A DNA stretch of 64,000 bases from Patescibacteria group bacterium UBA661 (GTDB lineage Bacteria > Patescibacteriota > Minisyncoccia > Phycocordibacterales > UBA918), in contig DBNX01000014.1 in the NCBI GenBank assembly GCA_002299465.1, forward strand, positions 1 through 64,000. Reading direction: 5' to 3'. The stretch's first letter is position 1. Each line of letters opens with the position of its first letter. The translations under genes were made by a program, and so were the position numbers. The notes under the pieces were generated by a model. It saw only the letters and a program-made list of their open reading frames with translations, was not told the DNA's origin and did no database searches. Of the stretch, positions 59,526 through 64,000 are shown in pieces.

Positions 59526-60908
59526 ATGGCAGAATCAGCTACCGTCAACCGTTCTCTACGCACACCACCGCGTAATATTGACGCGGAAAGAGCTCTGCTC
59601 GGGGCGATTATCTTAAAACCTGACGTGATGCACGATATCGCCACCAATGTCTACCCGGAAAGTTTTTTTGTTGAAAAACACCGGCTCATTTTTGAAGCAC
59701 TTTTGCAGATATTTTCTAAGGGTGATCCGATTGACGTAGTGACTCTGGTCTCAAAACTCCGGGGCAACAACAATCTAGATCGAGTGGGCGGTGCCACTCT
59801 CATCACCGAACTAATTGAGACAGTACCAGCGGCTGGCAATGCTCACTACTATGCTGAATTGGTCCAAGGCAAATTCGCTTTGCGTAGTCTTATTTACGCC
59901 GCTGAGGAAGTGGCTGAAATTGGCTATTCTGACCCAGAGAGTGTTGATGAGGCACTTGACCAAGCCGAAAAAAAGATTTTTCACGCCACCCAATCTCCGA
60001 GCGCCCAAAAATTTAAGACTATTGGCGCTTCGTTAACCGAGGCGTGGGGGCGTTTTGAGTACCTTAGTGCCAACCAACACGAAACGCGTGGCGTACAATC
60101 GGGTTTTACCGCTATCGATAACTTGTTGGCTGGTTTTCAAAAATCTGACTTAGTGATTTTGGCGGCTCGTCCCTCGATGGGTAAAACCACTTTTGCACTT
60201 GATGTGGCACGCAACGCTGCTCTCAAATATGGTGCTTCGGTCGGTATTTTTTCGCTAGAAATGAGTGACCAACAACTGGTAGATAGAATGCTGGCGGCGG
60301 AAGCGGGAGTGGACTCGTGGAAGCTGCGCACTGGCAGATTAAGTAATGACCACGAATTTGCGGCCGTGCAACAAGCGATGGCGCGTCTTTCTGAAGCAAA
60401 AATACATATCGATGACCAAGCCGGCAACAACATTCTCAAAATGCGTTCGGCCGCGCGTCGCCTTAAAAATGAGCATGGTCTGGATTTGCTCATCGTCGAT
60501 TACTTACAACTAATGTCCCCCACTGCCACCAAAGCCAGTGATTCGATGGTACAACAAGTGACAGAAATCTCTCGTTCCTTAAAAATTATGGCTCGTGACT
60601 TGGAGGTGCCAGTGATTGCTCTTTCCCAGCTTTCTCGTGCGGTCGAACAACGTGGCGGCAAACCTCGTCTCTCTGACTTACGCGATTCTGGCTCTATAGA
60701 ACAAGACGCCGACGTGGTTATGTTTATCCACCGTGAAGATAAAATAAACAAAGAGTCAGAAAGACCAAACATTGCTGAGATATTGGTTGAAAAACACCGC
60801 AACGGACCGGTGGGGGTGGCGGAATTGTACTTTGACAGTAAACACGTTCGTTTTCTTAATCTTGACACTCACCACGCAGCTGAACCCGGAGCTAGTGATG
60901 ATTTTTAG
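59526..60908 (+). CDS. dnaB: Replicative DNA helicase DnaB
   Basis: This 460-residue hexameric helicase has the N-terminal DnaB domain (DAERALLGAIILKPDVM, about 18-34). The RecA-like motor has Walker A ARPSMGKTTFAL, Walker B LLIVDYLQLM and the late QLSRAVEQRGGKPRLSDLR. It unwinds DNA at the fork for chromosome replication. There is no intein. recR follows 6 bp later. Confidence 0.94.
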   Translation: MAESATVNRSLRTPPRNIDAERALLGAIILKPDVMHDIATNVYPESFFVEKHRLIFEALLQIFSKGDPIDVVTLVSKLRGNNNLDRVGGATLITELIETVPAAGNAHYYAELVQGKFALRSLIYAAEEVAEIGYSDPESVDEALDQAEKKIFHATQSPSAQKFKTIGASLTEAWGRFEYLSANQHETRGVQSGFTAIDNLLAGFQKSDLVILAARPSMGKTTFALDVARNAALKYGASVGIFSLEMSDQQLVDRMLAAEAGVDSWKLRTGRLSNDHEFAAVQQAMARLSEAKIHIDDQAGNNILKMRSAARRLKNEHGLDLLIVDYLQLMSPTATKASDSMVQQVTEISRSLKIMARDLEVPVIALSQLSRAVEQRGGKPRLSDLRDSGSIEQDADVVMFIHREDKINKESERPNIAEILVEKHRNGPVGVAELYFDSKHVRFLNLDTHHAAEPGASDDF

Positions 60909-60914
60909 TTTTTT

Positions 60915-61550
60915 ATGTCACCGCTTGAAAAACTCGTTAGTCACTTTGAACGTTTCCCCGGCGTGGGTTTGCGTCAAGCCCGGCGTTTTGTTTTTCATAT
61001 TTTAACCTTACCCGAAGCCGAGACCAAAGAAATTGCATCTCTCATTACTTCCCTAACCGATTCTGTGGCGGAATGCGAACATTGCCACCGTTTTTTTGCA
61101 AAAAATAATCAAGAGACAAGGCGGTGTCAGATTTGCAGTGACGCTAATCGTGACAGCGGCAAAATGTTGGTTGTCAGTCGTGATAGTGATATTGACGCGA
61201 TTGAACGAAGTCGTCTTTATGATGGCTATTATTTTGTGTTAGGAGGCACTGTCTCACTTTTAGCCAATCCAGACGCCAAGCAGAAAGTCCGTGCTGGCAA
61301 ACTCAAGGCGCAAATAAGCAGTTTAACCAAGCAAGGTTTGCTACAAGAAGTTATTTTGGGCTTCGCTGTTAATCCAGACGGTGAAAATACCGCGCGCTAT
61401 ATTGAGTCAATTCTAAAAGACGTTATTCCGACTGACCAACCGCTTACCATTTCTTATCTCGGGCGTGGTCTATCGACAGGTAGCGAGTTAGAGTACGCTG
61501 ATCCAGAAACCATCAAGAGTGCCTTAAATAATCGCACGGGCCAGCACTAA
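60915..61550 (+). CDS. recR: Recombination protein RecR
   Basis: This 211-residue protein has a helix-hairpin-helix start (LVSHFERFPGVGLRQARRFV) and a zinc finger CEHCHRFF...CQIC (near 56-75). A Toprim domain (VVSRDSDIDAIERS) and a C-terminal SYLGRGLSTGSELEYAD, close to the RecR signature, follow. It helps RecF/RecO load RecA at gaps. Its coupling to dnaB suggests joint expression. Confidence 0.92.
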   Translation: MSPLEKLVSHFERFPGVGLRQARRFVFHILTLPEAETKEIASLITSLTDSVAECEHCHRFFAKNNQETRRCQICSDANRDSGKMLVVSRDSDIDAIERSRLYDGYYFVLGGTVSLLANPDAKQKVRAGKLKAQISSLTKQGLLQEVILGFAVNPDGENTARYIESILKDVIPTDQPLTISYLGRGLSTGSELEYADPETIKSALNNRTGQH

Positions 61551-61598
61551 CTACTTTTAGGGCTTAAGCAAAGGGAAGATACTGCAAAGTATCGTAGT

Positions 61599-61626
61599 AA
61601 AAAATCGCCCGAGTGGGCGATTTTTT
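61599..61626. terminator. Bidirectional terminator between recR and rplU
   Basis: AAAAAATCGCCC and GGGCGATTTTTT form a perfect 12-bp stem around GAGT. The stop codon of rplU overlaps its edge. A smaller hairpin (GATACT/AGTATC) lies just upstream. Confidence 0.9.
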
Positions 61627-61960
61627 AGTTGATTGCTTCGATTTTGATTTGAGCGTAAGTCTGTCTGTGTCCGAGACGGCGGTCGCGGTTGCTTTTGGCT
61701 TTGTAACGCACAATCGTTAGTTTAGGACCTTTCTTTTCACCTAGATAAGTAGCCTTAACCTTACCGCCGGTGTAGGGGGTGCCTAATTTTGCTGATTTAC
61801 CATCGTCGGTCATCAATACGGTATCGAAGTCAATCATGTCGCCAGCTTTATGTTCACCGAGAAGCTCAACTTCAATAATATCGCCGACTGAAACCACGTA
61901 TTGCTTACCGCCTGTGGCGATTACCGCAAAGGCATCGTTCTTAGCTGTTTTTGTTGCCAT
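61625..61960 (-). CDS. rplU: 50S ribosomal protein L21
   Basis: This protein of 111 residues begins at ATG 61960 with MATKTAKNDAFAVIATGGKQ. It contains TGGKQYVVSVGDIIEVELLG and ends with RDRRLGHRQTYAQIKIEAI, both L21 marks. An upstream in-frame ATG at 61999 adds 13 residues I doubt. It is separated from rpmA by about 6 kb, unlike the usual rplU-rpmA pair. Confidence 0.92.
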   Translation of the reverse strand: MATKTAKNDAFAVIATGGKQYVVSVGDIIEVELLGEHKAGDMIDFDTVLMTDDGKSAKLGTPYTGGKVKATYLGEKKGPKLTIVRYKAKSNRDRRLGHRQTYAQIKIEAIN

Positions 61961-62095
61961 AGTGCCGGCAATTCTACTAGAAAATCCTAAAAAATGCAAC
62001 TTTTCCCGGGAGGTAAGCTTTTCAAAGGATTTTTTGACAGATGAGTTTTTGCCACTAGACTATTTTATCCGCTTACAAAATAGTCTGTAGCTTTA

Positions 62096-63037
62096 TTACA
62101 AACAAAGACCAACTCTCTCTCTGACCGTTGCCATTTTTGTTCTGGCGTAAGCCCGAGCCCGCTCCGTGCCGTCTTTGAGAATTTTTTTGACATCGTCATC
62201 TGTGATTTCAGCACGAGCGGTACGCAGCGGAGCGAGAAAATCATCCAAATCTACAATCAAGGCTTCTTTGAGATTTTTGTATTTTCCGCGATTGGCTTCG
62301 TAGAGTGGGGCTAGTTCGACTTCGCTTTTCAGTAGACGGTGGATGGCATAAACATTTTCTGGACGCTCCCCATTGGAGTCTGTGGTGATGCTCATAACCG
62401 CTTTTTCTATTTCCGCTCGACTGCTAAAGAGCGGTATCGTGTTTTGGTAACTTTTACTCATCTTTTGACCATTAGTTCCTGGCACCACGCCGACTCCCTT
62501 AAGAATGGCTTCTTGCGGAGCGGTGAAAGTTTCGCCGTACGCTAGATTGAATTTGTTGGCGGCTTCGCGGGCGTATTCAATGTGTTGTCTTTGGTCTTCA
62601 CCGACTGGCACAACTTCCGCGTCATAAAGAAGAATATCAGCCGCCATCAACATCGGATAATTAAACAAGCCGGCGGTGGCTTCTATTCCTTTGGCTACCT
62701 TGTCTTTGTAGGCATGGGCCTGCATCAGGAAAGGCACCGTGACCAAGCACTCAAAAATCCAAGCTAATTCTGTGTGTTCTGGGACGTCTGATTGTTTAAA
62801 GATAATGGCTTCTTGGGGATGCACACCAACAGCTAAGTAGTCTTTTACTACGTCCAGAATGTTCTGTCGCAGTGTTGTAGCGTCGCGCACTGTCGTTAAG
62901 GCATGCAAATCAGCCACCATCAAGTAGCTATCATAATCCTGATAAACATCTCTAAAAGGCTTTAGAGCCCCAAAATAATTGCCGATATGAAGTGTTCCTG
63001 ATGATTGGATTCCGGTCAAAAGGCGTTTCTTAATCAT
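62096..63037 (-). CDS. trpS: Tryptophanyl-tRNA synthetase
   Basis: This 313-residue class I synthetase has TGIQSSGTLHIGNYFGALKP (HIGH-like, HIGN) near 8-27 and KMSKSYQNTI (near 195-204). A typical MLMAADILLYDAEVVPVGED core is present. It attaches Trp to its tRNA. Length is normal for the compact bacterial form. It is leftward with the histidine kinase just upstream. Confidence 0.93.
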   Translation of the reverse strand: MIKKRLLTGIQSSGTLHIGNYFGALKPFRDVYQDYDSYLMVADLHALTTVRDATTLRQNILDVVKDYLAVGVHPQEAIIFKQSDVPEHTELAWIFECLVTVPFLMQAHAYKDKVAKGIEATAGLFNYPMLMAADILLYDAEVVPVGEDQRQHIEYAREAANKFNLAYGETFTAPQEAILKGVGVVPGTNGQKMSKSYQNTIPLFSSRAEIEKAVMSITTDSNGERPENVYAIHRLLKSEVELAPLYEANRGKYKNLKEALIVDLDDFLAPLRTARAEITDDDVKKILKDGTERARAYARTKMATVRERVGLCL

Positions 63038-63078
63038 AAATAATCTAGATTTTAGCAGAAATTCAAGTTAATGAATAG

Positions 63079-64000
63079 TTACATAACTACCGGTAGTTCT
63101 AAGGTAAAGCGAGAACCTTGCCCTTCCCCGTCCGAGTGAGCGGTGATATTTCCACCCATCGCTTGAGCTAATTTGAGAGCTACATAGAGACCGAGCCCAG
63201 TCCCCCTCACATTAACAGTGTTGGCTGAGTCTCCGCGTTTAAATTTTTGAAAAATGTTATCAAGAGTATCTTTGTTCATACCAATGCCAGTGTCTAAAAT
63301 ATCAACAAAAACTTTTTTCGTCTTCCCGTTGTCTCTAACTAGGACAGTAATTGAGCCCTTAGGCGTGTATTTGATGGCGTTGCCAATTAGGTTAAACAAA
63401 ATCTGTTGTATCTTACCCTGATCTGCATTAATGACACCCTGGGAAGATTCTAGGCGGCTCCGGAAAAGTAAGATGACTCCATTGTGCAAGGCTTCTGGAC
63501 GTAAGTCATCGCAAGTATGCTCCGTCAATTGATGTAGATTAAAGTCGGTAAAATTATATTTCATATTACCAGATTCAATTCGAGAAACGTTCAAGAAGTC
63601 TTCAATACTTTCCGCCATAAATCTGGCTGATCTTTCGATTCTTTCCAGGGGTTCGCTTAGTTTTGCTGGCACCACACCATAGTCACCCTCACGAATCATT
63701 GAAGCGTACCCAGCAATCGAAGTGAGCGGGCTGCGGAGTTGGTGGGAGGCAATCGAAACAAACTCCGATTTTTGTTTATCAATAGCCATTAGGCGTTTGT
63801 TTACTTCGGTTAGATTGTTGGCTAAATTAGCGAGTTCATCGCGCTGTAGAATTTCTCGTCGGATACTTCGGGTCAGAAAAATTCCAATTACACCAGTCAT
63901 CACTAAGGTAGTAGACAAGATAATGATTGCAGTCTTGTTTTCGGTAAAAACAAATTGTGCGCCAATCAGGATAACCAGAGCGATAATCAATGCCTGTGAG
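63079..64000 (-). CDS. Membrane sensor histidine kinase (5' end outside window)
   Basis: The frame stays open to the right edge of the window, so the true start lies outside. An internal TTG at 63990 is not a convincing start. At least two membrane helices are visible (LVILIGAQFVF and TAIIILSTTLVMTGVIGIFL), then a coiled region. The HisKA box FVSIASHQLRSPLTSIAGYA has the phospho-accepting His. The ATPase domain has NAIKYTPKG, DTGIGM and GTGLGLYVALKLA. It should sense a signal at the membrane and phosphorylate a response regulator, which is not in the window. The full sensor domain is unknown. Confidence 0.88.
   Translation of the reverse strand, partial: SQALIIALVILIGAQFVFTENKTAIIILSTTLVMTGVIGIFLTRSIRREILQRDELANLANNLTEVNKRLMAIDKQKSEFVSIASHQLRSPLTSIAGYASMIREGDYGVVPAKLSEPLERIERSARFMAESIEDFLNVSRIESGNMKYNFTDFNLHQLTEHTCDDLRPEALHNGVILLFRSRLESSQGVINADQGKIQQILFNLIGNAIKYTPKGSITVLVRDNGKTKKVFVDILDTGIGMNKDTLDNIFQKFKRGDSANTVNVRGTGLGLYVALKLAQAMGGNITAHSDGEGQGSRFTLELPVVM

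Overview
The window looks like part of the chromosome of an ultra-small Patescibacteria/CPR-type bacterium, most like Parcubacteria. It uses the standard code and has short intergenic gaps, many start/stop overlaps and few clear Shine-Dalgarno sites. The gene set is information processing, peptidoglycan synthesis, cell-surface proteins and minimal fermentative metabolism, with no amino acid or nucleotide biosynthesis visible. The taxonomic call is inferred from gene content and style; no rRNA is present.

Layout. 1-1633: end of a secreted protein and a D-lactate dehydrogenase. 1750-about 18800: an integrated mobile element next to tRNA-Ala(GGC). Its large serine recombinase reads into the tRNA on the opposite strand. 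Behind it lie a primase-helicase, a zinc-ribbon protein, a probable control/origin region, ArdC-like and SymE-like small proteins, a possible recombination protein, small membrane proteins, a tandem FtsK-gamma protein, a SEC-C protein, a degenerate ImmA/IrrE-like plus PIN pair, a type III restriction-modification operon with an extra PD-(D/E)XK protein, and two candidate structured RNAs. The larger RNA (about 18119-18475) has a near-consensus promoter and a terminator-like hairpin. The right end of the element is unresolved.

18810-31000: membrane and YdeI-like proteins, an FAD-dependent D-lactate-type dehydrogenase, a PIF1-like helicase, two paralogous secreted helical-repeat proteins, a YgjP-like metalloprotein, a glutaredoxin-DsbD fusion, YqeY, RmuC, and a T-box leader before a class II aspartyl-type tRNA synthetase. 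31879-41881: PepA, ScpA, ScpB, then a tight D,D-carboxypeptidase-MraY-FtsW-MurG-GltX-M23 peptidase run that links wall synthesis, division and translation.

42000-64000: Tag glycosylase, SIMPL, SDR, MurI, EVE, a lytic transglycosylase-like protein with no normal start codon, a protein made of near-identical 33-residue mTERF-like repeats, a DMT transporter, ROK kinase plus Pgi, LOG protein, DnaQ-like nuclease, YihY, L27, cyclophilin, L9, S41 protease, CysS, DnaB, RecR, L21, TrpS and a histidine kinase cut by the window end. The items most worth following up are the recombinase element with its promoter-driven RNA and tandem FtsK-gamma protein, the mTERF-like repeat protein, and the short-stem T-box.
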